Positions 1 to 6,502 of a stretch of 6,606 nucleotides of DNA are shown one piece after another (positions within the stretch are counted from its first letter, which is position 1; each line of letters begins with the position of its first letter). The translations under genes and the position numbers were made by a program. Under the pieces are notes generated by a model. The model was not told where the DNA came from. It searched no databases and saw nothing but the letters and a program-made list of their open reading frames with translations. This stretch comes from Anaerolineae bacterium. GTDB lineage: Bacteria; Chloroflexota; Anaerolineae; 4572-78; J111. The stretch covers positions 1 through 6,606 of the forward strand of contig JAGRBY010000405.1 in the NCBI GenBank assembly GCA_020433835.1, in the 5' to 3' direction.

Positions 1-168
1 CTTGATGAAAGTTCTGTTGGTCGCATTTATGTTAGTGCTTTTCCCGATTTTGCTACCTTCAAAGGATTTCTTTCAGAAATAGCCTGGGAAACCGAGGTTT
101 GGTTGGCTGAAATGCCGGACCATCTCATTCATTTCAATGGAGATCGATTTTTGGGGCCACGAAACTAA
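1..168 (+). CDS. C-terminal end of a BsuBI/PstI-like type II restriction endonuclease (partial)
   Basis: An open frame enters from the left edge in frame 1 and stops at TAA (166-168), giving the last 55 residues of a protein whose start lies outside the window. Its C-terminus, with WETEVW followed by PDHLIHFNGD and a closing FLGPR, matches my recollection of the conserved tail of the BsuBI/PstI restriction endonuclease family, which cleaves CTGCAG. That match is from memory and rests on a short fragment, so the family is probable and the specificity is not known. If correct, the cognate methyltransferase would be expected just left of the window. The gene converges on the antitoxin gene with only 7 nt between the two stop codons, so the two transcription units share a terminator zone. 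It could instead be a related nuclease domain on a different protein. Confidence 0.6.
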   Translation, partial: LDESSVGRIYVSAFPDFATFKGFLSEIAWETEVWLAEMPDHLIHFNGDRFLGPRN

Positions 169-186
169 CCCCAGGTCACCTTTTTT
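150..186 (+). terminator. Possible weak terminator of the restriction-enzyme-like gene
   Basis: TGGGG at 152-156 can pair with CCCCA at 169-173, with two further T-G wobbles outside, leaving a 12-nt loop that includes the stop codon. A run of six T follows at 181-186, about 5 nt after the stem. The stem is short and the T-run is not adjacent, so this is a weak candidate. The T-run also encodes the penultimate lysine codons of the antitoxin on the other strand, so it may have another explanation. Confidence 0.22.
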
Positions 187-565
187 GATCAGACATGACC
201 ACATCATCCAGCGATACATTCAAGGCTTTGGCGATAGCAGCCATAACTTCGGTAGTGCCGTTGCGTTGGCCCGACTCAAGCTGAGATAAGTAGGGTTTGC
301 TAATTTGGGCTGCATCAGCAACCTGTTGCTGCGTTAAGCCTCGATACTCGCGCCAGACCCGAAGTGGATTTTTTCCATCCAGTAGGGCATACGTGACTTC
401 ACTGGGGATCAACTCCTCATCCCCGTTAGCCAAAGCCGCCTTAGCCTCATCAAAATCTTGAATGTCTTGTAACATCTCTGCCTCTGCTACAAGACGCTCG
501 TACTCCTCATAAGGGATCACGGCCCACTCAGGCCGGCCATTCTTCTCTATAATTTGAACGTTCAT
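176..565 (-). CDS. Antitoxin: Phd-like N-terminus plus XRE helix-turn-helix
   Basis: This 129-residue protein is the antitoxin of a type II toxin-antitoxin pair. It should bind and neutralise the toxin encoded just upstream and repress their shared promoter. Residues about 1-35 (MNVQIIEKNG, then PYEEYERLV) look like a short Phd-type segment, a linker of about 30 residues follows, and residues about 66-122 form an XRE/Cro-type helix-turn-helix. In that domain GLTQQQVADAAQIS is the first helix pair and KPYLSQLESGQRNGT the recognition-helix region, ending in KALNVSLDDV. The start is fixed by an excellent ribosome-binding site (573-580) 7 nt before ATG and by a 4-nt ATGA overlap with the toxin stop. 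The C-terminal HTH behind a Phd-like head is a composite layout seen among HigA-like antitoxins. Assignment as antitoxin is strong from context; which segment binds the toxin is inference. Confidence 0.88.
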   Translation of the reverse strand: MNVQIIEKNGRPEWAVIPYEEYERLVAEAEMLQDIQDFDEAKAALANGDEELIPSEVTYALLDGKNPLRVWREYRGLTQQQVADAAQISKPYLSQLESGQRNGTTEVMAAIAKALNVSLDDVVMSDQKR

Positions 566-819
566 TGGTAGACACCTCCTCGAGGTCCGATTTTCAAGAC
601 CAAAATTCGCAACTGATCATCTTCAAGTTCATAAATCACCCGCCAATCACCAACCCGCAGCCGGTAACCGGATCGACCTCTTAATTTTGTTAGGTTTGGA
701 TTACGGCTATACGGGTCTTGAGCCACCTGCTCAAGCTTTTCTTGGATCAGTTGAGCCGTATTTCGCGACATTTTTCGTAGCACGCGAGTTGCTTGCTTCG
801 TGAAGACAATACGATACAT
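562..819 (-). CDS. RelE/ParE-family toxin (mRNA interferase-like)
   Basis: An 85-residue basic protein with the compact RelE/ParE fold pattern. An N-terminal strand (YRIVFTKQA) is followed by a long helix pair (residues about 9-36, ending near VAQDPYS), then KLRGRSGYRLRVGDWRVIYE and a final strand into PRGGVYQ. The length is normal for the family. In RelE the ribosome-dependent mRNA cleavage uses basic residues plus a C-terminal Arg and Tyr; here K45, R47, R53, R55, R60, R80 and Y84 are plausible equivalents, which favours the RelE branch over the gyrase-poisoning ParE branch. ATG at 819 is the first usable start because an in-frame TAA lies 9 nt upstream. No Shine-Dalgarno is visible before it, so the toxin may be weakly translated or read from a nearly leaderless mRNA. 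It precedes the antitoxin, with a 4-nt overlap. Confidence 0.9.
   Translation of the reverse strand: MYRIVFTKQATRVLRKMSRNTAQLIQEKLEQVAQDPYSRNPNLTKLRGRSGYRLRVGDWRVIYELEDDQLRILVLKIGPRGGVYQ
573..580 (-). promoter_or_regulatory. Strong ribosome-binding site of the antitoxin
   Basis: AGGAGGTG on the minus strand, 7 nt before the antitoxin ATG, is almost a full anti-16S match. It lies inside the last codons of the toxin (encoding the GGV of its tail). The toxin start has no such site, so this contrast could ensure more antitoxin than toxin from one mRNA. Confidence 0.75.
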
Positions 820-827
820 ATCGACAT

Positions 828-844
828 GTTAGCATAATGCTAAC
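828..844. promoter_or_regulatory. Perfect 17-bp palindromic operator of the toxin-antitoxin operon
   Basis: GTTAGCATAATGCTAAC is a perfect inverted repeat of 8-bp arms around one central base, ending 8 bp before the toxin ATG. A minus-strand -10-like hexamer, CATTAT (834-839), sits at its centre; a convincing -35 box is not seen. A third copy of the arm core, GTTAG in TGGTTAG (860-866), forms a second, looser inverted repeat with CTAACCA (840-846). Position, symmetry and the HTH in the antitoxin make this the likely autorepression operator: a bound dimer would cover the promoter. The symmetry is seen directly; the binding protein is inferred. Confidence 0.72.
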
Positions 845-906
845 CAAACTGCAAACTTATGGTTAGAAAGCGTGCATTTCTTGAGGTGAAGGAGTAGTTC
901 GCCTAT

Positions 907-2571
907 TTACTCCTGCCCATGACAATCCAGCAGCTCATCGTTGGCAATGGCCTCATGGAGGCGTCGCGTGGCGGGGGTGGGGCTTTCGCCAAATAATTCC
1001 TCGAACAGTTTGAGGCAGTCGCGATAAACCTTGAGCGCCTGACCCTTGTCGTGGTTGCAGGCATGGTAGCGCATCAAGCGCCGGTAGACGCTTTCCAGCA
1101 GCGGATCTTTTTGGAGCGCCAGTTCACAAGGCACGATGGCCTCTTGATAGCGACCCAGCGCCGCATAGGCATCGGCCAGCAGTACGAGCAGATCGCGGTA
1201 TTCGATGGCGATTTCGCGACGAATTTCGATGGCCCAATCATCGTAGCGATCTTCGGCCAGAAAGTCGCCTTTGTAGAGGGCGCGACCGCGCTCTAACTCG
1301 GCGATGGCTTCCGACCACTGCTCAGCTTTGGCCAGGGCGCGGCCTTGCTGCAAATAGCGCCGAAATTCGAGCAGATCCCAATTGGAATGACCGCTCAGTT
1401 CGAAGAAGTAGCCGTTGGCGGTGCGCAGAATAAAATTAGAGTCACGCGGCTCGATGTCCGGCTCCAGGGTGCGGCGGGCGTTGCTGATAAGTGGCATCAG
1501 CTTTTTGCGCCCACTCAATTCATCGGAGTCGGGCCACAGACGGGTGATGAGTTCATCGGCGGGAACGGCGCGACCGGCCCGAGCGCGTCGAACCAGCAGC
1601 AGTTTGACCACCGTTTCGGCTTGGGAGCGCTCCCAATTGTCGATGAGCTTGCCATCGCGCCACAAACGGAACTGGCCGAAGGTTTGAATGCGCAGTTCCG
1701 GGGCTTGCGTGGCCTGTTCAACCGCCGCGCGAATGGCTTCGGACGTAAAGCGCTGCTTTTCGATGAAATCGATGATGGGATAGTTTTTGAGCAGGTCGGC
1801 CACATCGCCAGGGCCGGCCTGGCCGCTGAGAATAACCACCTTGGTTTTGGGCTGAACCTCAACCAGATGGTCGAGCAACAGCCAACCCTCGCTGGAGGAA
1901 AGCGGCACGTTGGCTTTTTGCAGCTTCAAATCCAAAATGACCAGGTGGAAGCTTTCGCGCTCTAACTCCAGCAGGGCTTCCTGGGCGCTCTGGGCGACGC
2001 GCCAAAAGCAGCCGGCGTCGTTGAGCGTGCCGGCGACAATATTCTGCCAATCCTCCCGGTTTTCGACCAACAGAACGCGCGGGGCGCTGATGGCCTTGTC
2101 TGGTGTCGGCGGGGTGAGGCGCGGTTTGGTTTTAGCCGGGAGCTGCGGCTGGACATCATCGCTGAGGGGTTTGATGCCGCTGTGTTCGCCGACAAACTCG
2201 TGGATGATATGGCTGAACTGAACCGGATCCCAATTTTCTTTATAAAGCACCGGCGAGTTGGGCGAAAGCTGCTGTAAGCTGACCTTCATATCGCGGGTAA
2301 ACGAGCCGGTAATGATGACTACGGGCATATCCGGCTCGATTTTGCGGATTTTCTCGACCACGCTTAGCCCTTCGCGGTTGAAGCGGTTGGCCATATCGAG
2401 CACCGGATCAACAATAGCCAGATCAAACTTTTTGGTATCCAACGCGCTTAAGGCTTCCTCATAGGAGGTGGCCGGGTGCGGGGTGTAGCCCTCGCGCAGA
2501 ACCGATTCGTACAAAATACCTTGCCAATCGGCTCTATCTTCTACCACAAGAATATTGGGTTGGTGACTCAT
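907..2571 (-). CDS. Response regulator: two tandem receiver domains fused to a SARP-type winged-helix/BTAD output
   Basis: A 554-residue soluble regulator. Receiver 1 (about 5-126) keeps the classic set: E11/D12 acidic pair, D55 phospho-acceptor, T88 and K111. Receiver 2 (about 164-288) has E170/N171, D214, S249 and K272, so one acidic Mg-binding residue is replaced by Asn. Residues about 293-390 form an OmpR-like winged helix (LRIQTFGQFRLWRDGK through ILRTANGYFF). About 397-545 form a BTAD domain of TPR-like helices (FRRYLQQGRAL, ALYKGDFLAE, DAYAALGRYQEAI, ALKVYRDCLKLF), the pattern of AfsR/DnrI-type SARP activators. It should bind DNA after phosphotransfer from the kinase encoded just upstream. 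The start overlaps that kinase's stop as ATGA, with GGAG 7 nt before the ATG. Targets cannot be told from the window; autoregulation of the operon is possible. Confidence 0.92.
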   Translation of the reverse strand: MSHQPNILVVEDRADWQGILYESVLREGYTPHPATSYEEALSALDTKKFDLAIVDPVLDMANRFNREGLSVVEKIRKIEPDMPVVIITGSFTRDMKVSLQQLSPNSPVLYKENWDPVQFSHIIHEFVGEHSGIKPLSDDVQPQLPAKTKPRLTPPTPDKAISAPRVLLVENREDWQNIVAGTLNDAGCFWRVAQSAQEALLELERESFHLVILDLKLQKANVPLSSSEGWLLLDHLVEVQPKTKVVILSGQAGPGDVADLLKNYPIIDFIEKQRFTSEAIRAAVEQATQAPELRIQTFGQFRLWRDGKLIDNWERSQAETVVKLLLVRRARAGRAVPADELITRLWPDSDELSGRKKLMPLISNARRTLEPDIEPRDSNFILRTANGYFFELSGHSNWDLLEFRRYLQQGRALAKAEQWSEAIAELERGRALYKGDFLAEDRYDDWAIEIRREIAIEYRDLLVLLADAYAALGRYQEAIVPCELALQKDPLLESVYRRLMRYHACNHDKGQALKVYRDCLKLFEELFGESPTPATRRLHEAIANDELLDCHGQE

Positions 2572-5354
2572 ACTGTTTCTCCGATGGTGCTATCAAGCGA
2601 TTTGTCCTGCCAGGGATGCAGCAAAACGGTAAAGATGGTGCCTTCTTCTGAGGTGGTGAAGCTGATCGATCCCTCAAATTGGTGAATAAATGTTTCAACC
2701 AGCCACAACCCAAAACCAAGGCCGGATTTGGTGGAAACGCCGGGCTTGAAAATATCGAGCTTTAGCTCCGGCGGGATACCGGGGCCATTGTCGCTGATGG
2801 TAATTTCAACTTGCTGCCGGCGCGTTATGCGGGTGACGATGCCGACTCGCCCGCCCGTTTCGGCGATGGCCTGGATGGCGTTTGAGAGCAGGTTGTGGAA
2901 AACCGCCTGCAAACAGTGGGCGTTGGCTTTGACGGGCGGCAGCGCTGCTCGATAATCTTTGTCGATGGCGATGTTGCCCGGCTGCCAGCAGCTCTGGATG
3001 GCTTCATCGAGGCAGAGGTAAACATCGGTTGGCCCTAACTCCGGCGGTTCGAGCGGATCGCGCAGCCGGTGAATGAGATCGATGGCTTCTTCGGCGTTTT
3101 CGCGAATTTGGCTGATCAGCTTTTTGTAGATCGGGGCCTGGGGTGCGGACAGCGGGTGCTGCTCTAGCGTTAAGGCCCAAACCCGAACCGCGCCGACAAT
3201 GTTGTTCATGGTGTGAGCCATATCGAGAATGACGGCGGCCATGGCTCCCCTGGTTTCGGCGGTGATGCGGCGGCGCTGCTCATCGGCCAGATGTTGGTAA
3301 GCTTGCACCAACTGGTCAAAGAGACGGGCGTTGTGAATGGCGATGGCGGCCCACTGTGTAAACTCAATAATCAATTTGAGATCCTGAGAACTAAATTCCT
3401 GGCCGTCGATGCGGTTGAGCGCTTCGACCACGCCGATGACTTCGCCGTTGACTTTGAGCGGCACACACAGCAGCGAGCGGGTTTGGTAGCCGGTTTGGGC
3501 CGCTACCTCGCGGGAGTGGCGCGGGTCGGCCAGGGTGTCGTTGACCAGAGCCGGTTCATCGTGCGCGGCCACCCAACCGGCGATACCCTGCCAGGGATAG
3601 CTAAGCCGGATGTCGGCATCGCCCTCGTTGGTGTAGCGCAGAACCAGTTCGTTGGTTTCGTCATCGATTAGAAAGACAGAGGTACGTTCGGTTTTGAGCA
3701 CCGAGTTGACGCCCTCGATGTTGACACGCAGCACGCGATCCAGCTCTAAACTGCTGGTTAAGGCGCTGCCGATTTCGTTTAGGTAGGTCAGGTGCAGGGT
3801 TTTGGCCTGCATTTGGCTGTAATGGGTTGCGTTCTGCACGGCCAACCCGATGACGTGGGCGATACCGGTTAGAAGATGAATTGCTTCTTTGGAGAAGGGA
3901 CGAGCGGTTGTTGAGATGACGGCCAGCGAGCCAGCCAATTTATCGCCGGCTTCGATTGAGGCCAGGGCGATAGCGACGGCACCCGGTACCTGAACCTCGG
4001 CCTGAGTTGGGTCGTTGATGACCCACGGACCAGTTTCGTGTTGGGCCAATAGCCGATTGGATAACTCGATCAGTGCCTTTTTGTGTTTGCGTTTGAGCAA
4101 CGGGTGCGGTTTCAAGCTGCGGGTTATGTGGCTGGCCAGCGATTCGGTTTGGGGGTGCAGGCTAACCAGGTGGATAGCACCGGCCTCGGCGTTGAGTTCG
4201 GACAACGTTTTTTCCAGGCCGATGGAGAGTATTTTGTTAAAATCGAGGGTTTTGCTTAAAGCCAGGGCGATCTGGTTGAGCGCTCGCAGGCGGCGGGCCT
4301 GGCTGGCCTCCTCGTAGAGGCGGGCATTTTCAATGGCGATGGTCGATGATGCGGCAAAGGCGGCCAGAAGCGCTTCATCGCTGCGGCTGAAGCCGGACGG
4401 GCTTTTTTTGTTGAGAATTTGGAGCACGCCTAGCCGGCGGCGTTCAGATTGCAGCGGCACAGCCAGCAGCGAGCGCGTGATGAAGCCGCCCTCGACCTCG
4501 CCAAACCAGCGCGAGTCGCGGGTGACATCACTGATGCAGACGGTTTCGCCGGTGGTGACAACCCAACCGGCCAGGCCTTCATCGCTGCGCAGCCGGGTCG
4601 GGATGTCGATGCGTTTGCCGTTGGAGATGGAGGTGGCAAAGTAAAGTGATGAATCGCGGGGCTCGAGCAGCAGCACCGAGCCGGTTTCAACGTGCAGCAT
4701 TTGGGTGGCCTCATGAACAATCCGAGTTAGCACCTCGTCCAGATCGAGCACCTCGACCACGCTGCGGCTGAGACGGTTGAGCAGGGTTAGCTCATCGAGC
4801 TGGCGTTGGTGGGCTTGAGCGCGGTGAATGGCCAGCGCGGCCTGGCTGGCAAACGCGCTTAGAAAATCGAGGTCGGCTTGCCCAAAGATCGATTGCTGGG
4901 GATGATCGATGTAGATGAGACCGACCAATTCTTGATCAAGTTTGAGTGGTACGGCCAGCACCGAACGGACATTTTTGAATTTTGCGGTGGCGAGGCTGGT
5001 AAGGCCTTCATAACGTGGCTCGCCGGGTAGATCCATAATGAGGCGGGGTTCGCCTTTGTCGAGAACATCTTTGATGACGGTGGTGCTAACAATGTTGAGC
5101 GCTTTCTCAACGTGCTGATCGTCTAAATCGGGGCCGCGTTTGACGGCAATATGCTGCAACTGATGGTCGTTATCGTCATTAAGCATTAGCAGACCACGCC
5201 GCCCTCTGGTTAAGCTGAGAGCACGATCCATGACAAATTCCAACAGCTCTGGCAGTTGATAAACGGAATTCATCAGCCCGATCAGTTCATACAGGCTTTT
5301 TAGGCGCTCGGTTGTTAAACTTTCTTTGGCGCGACTCAACACATCTAAAGTCAC
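2568..5354 (-). CDS. Soluble histidine kinase with four GAF domains
   Basis: A 928-residue kinase with no signal peptide or membrane segment, hence cytosolic. Four GAF sensor domains lie at about 35-178, 205-345, 372-508 (most divergent) and 535-676, joined by helical linkers such as IHRAQAHQRQLDEL and IENARLYEEASQARRL. GAF2 has a complete NKxnFx3DE signature (N315 K316, F322, D326 E327). A dimerisation/H-box region follows with DMAHTMNN, where H714 is the likely phospho-acceptor. Then comes an HATPase domain: N-box HNLLSNAIQAI (N825), G1 DNGPGI (D855), F-box IFKPGVSTK, and G2 GLGFGL (878-883). The residue after the His is Thr rather than the usual Glu/Asp. I chose GTG at 5354 because AGAGGTG lies 5 nt upstream and it follows the previous stop by 2 nt. 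A longer ATG-started frame (to 5462) would overlap the preceding gene by 106 bp. Its partner is the regulator overlapping its stop by 4 nt. Confidence 0.92.
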   Translation of the reverse strand: MTLDVLSRAKESLTTERLKSLYELIGLMNSVYQLPELLEFVMDRALSLTRGRRGLLMLNDDNDHQLQHIAVKRGPDLDDQHVEKALNIVSTTVIKDVLDKGEPRLIMDLPGEPRYEGLTSLATAKFKNVRSVLAVPLKLDQELVGLIYIDHPQQSIFGQADLDFLSAFASQAALAIHRAQAHQRQLDELTLLNRLSRSVVEVLDLDEVLTRIVHEATQMLHVETGSVLLLEPRDSSLYFATSISNGKRIDIPTRLRSDEGLAGWVVTTGETVCISDVTRDSRWFGEVEGGFITRSLLAVPLQSERRRLGVLQILNKKSPSGFSRSDEALLAAFAASSTIAIENARLYEEASQARRLRALNQIALALSKTLDFNKILSIGLEKTLSELNAEAGAIHLVSLHPQTESLASHITRSLKPHPLLKRKHKKALIELSNRLLAQHETGPWVINDPTQAEVQVPGAVAIALASIEAGDKLAGSLAVISTTARPFSKEAIHLLTGIAHVIGLAVQNATHYSQMQAKTLHLTYLNEIGSALTSSLELDRVLRVNIEGVNSVLKTERTSVFLIDDETNELVLRYTNEGDADIRLSYPWQGIAGWVAAHDEPALVNDTLADPRHSREVAAQTGYQTRSLLCVPLKVNGEVIGVVEALNRIDGQEFSSQDLKLIIEFTQWAAIAIHNARLFDQLVQAYQHLADEQRRRITAETRGAMAAVILDMAHTMNNIVGAVRVWALTLEQHPLSAPQAPIYKKLISQIRENAEEAIDLIHRLRDPLEPPELGPTDVYLCLDEAIQSCWQPGNIAIDKDYRAALPPVKANAHCLQAVFHNLLSNAIQAIAETGGRVGIVTRITRRQQVEITISDNGPGIPPELKLDIFKPGVSTKSGLGFGLWLVETFIHQFEGSISFTTSEEGTIFTVLLHPWQDKSLDSTIGETV

Positions 5355-5356
5355 AT

Positions 5357-6313
5357 TTACACCTCTAGGGTTAGACCGTCGTAAGCTACCAGAATCTCGC
5401 ACGCTCTGCGGCCATTGTGGCGGCGCATGAGATAGGCTTCGGCTTGCTCCTTGGCATTCCAAATTTTTTCGTCAGAACTGGTGGGGTCGTGGTGAAAGAG
5501 GGCGAGTCGTTTTACGTTGGCGCGGTGGGAAAATTCGGCCCCCACCATGGCCGTACTGTGGCCCCAGTCGAGTTTGTCGAGCGCTTCGCTGAGGCTGTAC
5601 TGGGCATCGAAAATAAGCAGATCGGCATCTTGAAAGAATTTAACGTACTCTTCGGTGCTGGCCGGATCAACCCGTTTGTATTCGGAGTCGGTGGCCATAA
5701 CCACACAAGATTGACCGTCTTCGATACGGTAGCCGTAAGTTAAACCGGGATGCGATAGGCGCATCGGGTAGATACGGAAGTTGCCGATCTGGCGCCAACT
5801 GTTCGGTTCGATGTGGTTGAACTCTAACTGGGCGCTCATGTAGGCGACCGGAACCGGGAAGTAGTAAGGATGCTGCTGCTGCGTCAGGCGCTCGGCCAGG
5901 TCATCGAAAGGGCTGTAAAAGGTGAAGTGGTTGGTTGGCACAAAGGCCGGCCTGAAAAAGGGAAAGCCCTGGATGTGATCCCAATGGGTGTGCGTCATTA
6001 GAATATTGGCGCGACCATTGTCATCGGGGCCAAAGCCATTGTTCAGCATATCGAGACCCAACAGCCGGATGCCTGAACCGGCGTCGATAATGAGCAGTTG
6101 GTCGCCTGAGCGAATTTCGAGGCAGGTGGTTTCGCCACCCACCGGCTGCTGCAAATGGAGCGGCAGTTGATCGAGATAGCGCTCGAGCACCGCCTCATCG
6201 CTTAGATCCAGCCCTGCGGCCCCGGTAAGAATCTGGCGGTATTTACTTTTTAATGCGCTAGCAGGAAGTGATGTGGGGATAGAACCTCTCGTTCCCCAGA
6301 ATTTGATAAGCAT
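5357..6313 (-). CDS. Metallo-beta-lactamase-fold hydrolase (PhnP/COG1235-like)
   Basis: A 318-residue soluble metal-dependent hydrolase, first gene of the signalling operon. It opens with MLIKFWGTRGSIPTS and GGETTCLEI (59-67), typical of the PhnP-like branch of the superfamily, whose known member PhnP opens a cyclic ribose phosphate. Metal ligands are visible: THTHWDH gives H108, H110, D112 and H113; LSHPG gives H188; ATDSEY gives D209; FHHDP supplies H274/H275. A helical stretch of about 40 residues (17-57) separates the first strand from GGETTC. It lacks a signal peptide. The start ATG has GGAG 7 nt upstream and a good -10 further up. The natural substrate is unknown; a cyclic phosphodiester is plausible from the family, and processing a ligand sensed by the adjacent GAF kinase would fit the operon, but that is inference. 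A zinc phosphodiesterase of RNase Z type is an alternative, made less likely by the FWGTRGSIP start. Confidence 0.88.
   Translation of the reverse strand: MLIKFWGTRGSIPTSLPASALKSKYRQILTGAAGLDLSDEAVLERYLDQLPLHLQQPVGGETTCLEIRSGDQLLIIDAGSGIRLLGLDMLNNGFGPDDNGRANILMTHTHWDHIQGFPFFRPAFVPTNHFTFYSPFDDLAERLTQQQHPYYFPVPVAYMSAQLEFNHIEPNSWRQIGNFRIYPMRLSHPGLTYGYRIEDGQSCVVMATDSEYKRVDPASTEEYVKFFQDADLLIFDAQYSLSEALDKLDWGHSTAMVGAEFSHRANVKRLALFHHDPTSSDEKIWNAKEQAEAYLMRRHNGRRACEILVAYDGLTLEV
5360..5366 (-). promoter_or_regulatory. Ribosome-binding site that decides the kinase start
   Basis: AGAGGTG on the minus strand lies across the last codons of the hydrolase gene, 5 nt before GTG at 5354. It supports the GTG start over the upstream ATG at 5462 and implies coupled translation of the two genes. 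Confidence 0.65.
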
Positions 6314-6362
6314 GCCTTAACTCCAATAGATCGCGTTCAGTCTGTCCAGTCTTATTGCCTCT

Positions 6363-6368
6363 ATTATA
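6363..6368 (-). promoter_or_regulatory. -10 box of the three-gene signalling operon
   Basis: The minus strand reads a consensus TATAAT 49 nt before the hydrolase ATG, which predicts a leader of roughly 40 nt carrying the GGAG ribosome-binding site (6321-6324). No good -35 hexamer sits 16-18 nt upstream; that spot is a T-rich run (around 6386). The promoter may therefore need an activator, possibly the SARP regulator of the same operon. The -10 match is direct; promoter activity is inference. Confidence 0.5.
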
Positions 6369-6376
6369 CAGTATAA
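6364..6376. promoter_or_regulatory. 13-bp perfect palindrome overlapping the operon -10 box
   Basis: TTATACAGTATAA has 6-bp arms around one central base and covers most of the -10 box. A second small inverted repeat, TGCAA-5 nt-TTGCA, lies at 6381-6395 in the place where the -35 region should be. Both could be regulator-binding sites, but AT-rich promoter sequence makes short palindromes of this kind common by chance. Confidence 0.35.
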
Positions 6377-6502
6377 AGGTTGCAAAAAACTTGCAGATGA
6401 TCAACAAGCCACTAGTAAATTTGTCTTATCGTAATACCTTCAGGCCGATAATTGTTTAGGCTCAATATAGATTCCAAGGAGGTCATAGAAATGGAGGCAA
6501 GG

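Noticed and set aside
891..913. GGAGTA/TACTCC hairpin over the regulator stop codon as a terminator
   Set aside because: The 6-bp stem has an 11-nt loop and no T-run follows on the minus strand, so a rho-independent terminator is not supported; the operon's transcription may read into the toxin-antitoxin pair.
1345..1965. A 206-codon plus-strand open frame inside the regulator gene
   Set aside because: It lies wholly opposite the well-supported receiver/winged-helix coding sequence, has no domain character and no ribosome-binding site; it is a shadow of the biased codon use on the minus strand.
3213..3671. A 152-codon plus-strand open frame inside the kinase gene
   Set aside because: It is antisense to GAF4 and the H-box region, which have clear family motifs; its translation shows no recognisable fold.
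6371..6384. A plus-strand promoter (TATAAA in GTATAAAGG) divergent from the operon
   Set aside because: It is simply the other half of the palindrome, has no plausible -35 partner, and no real gene begins downstream in the window.
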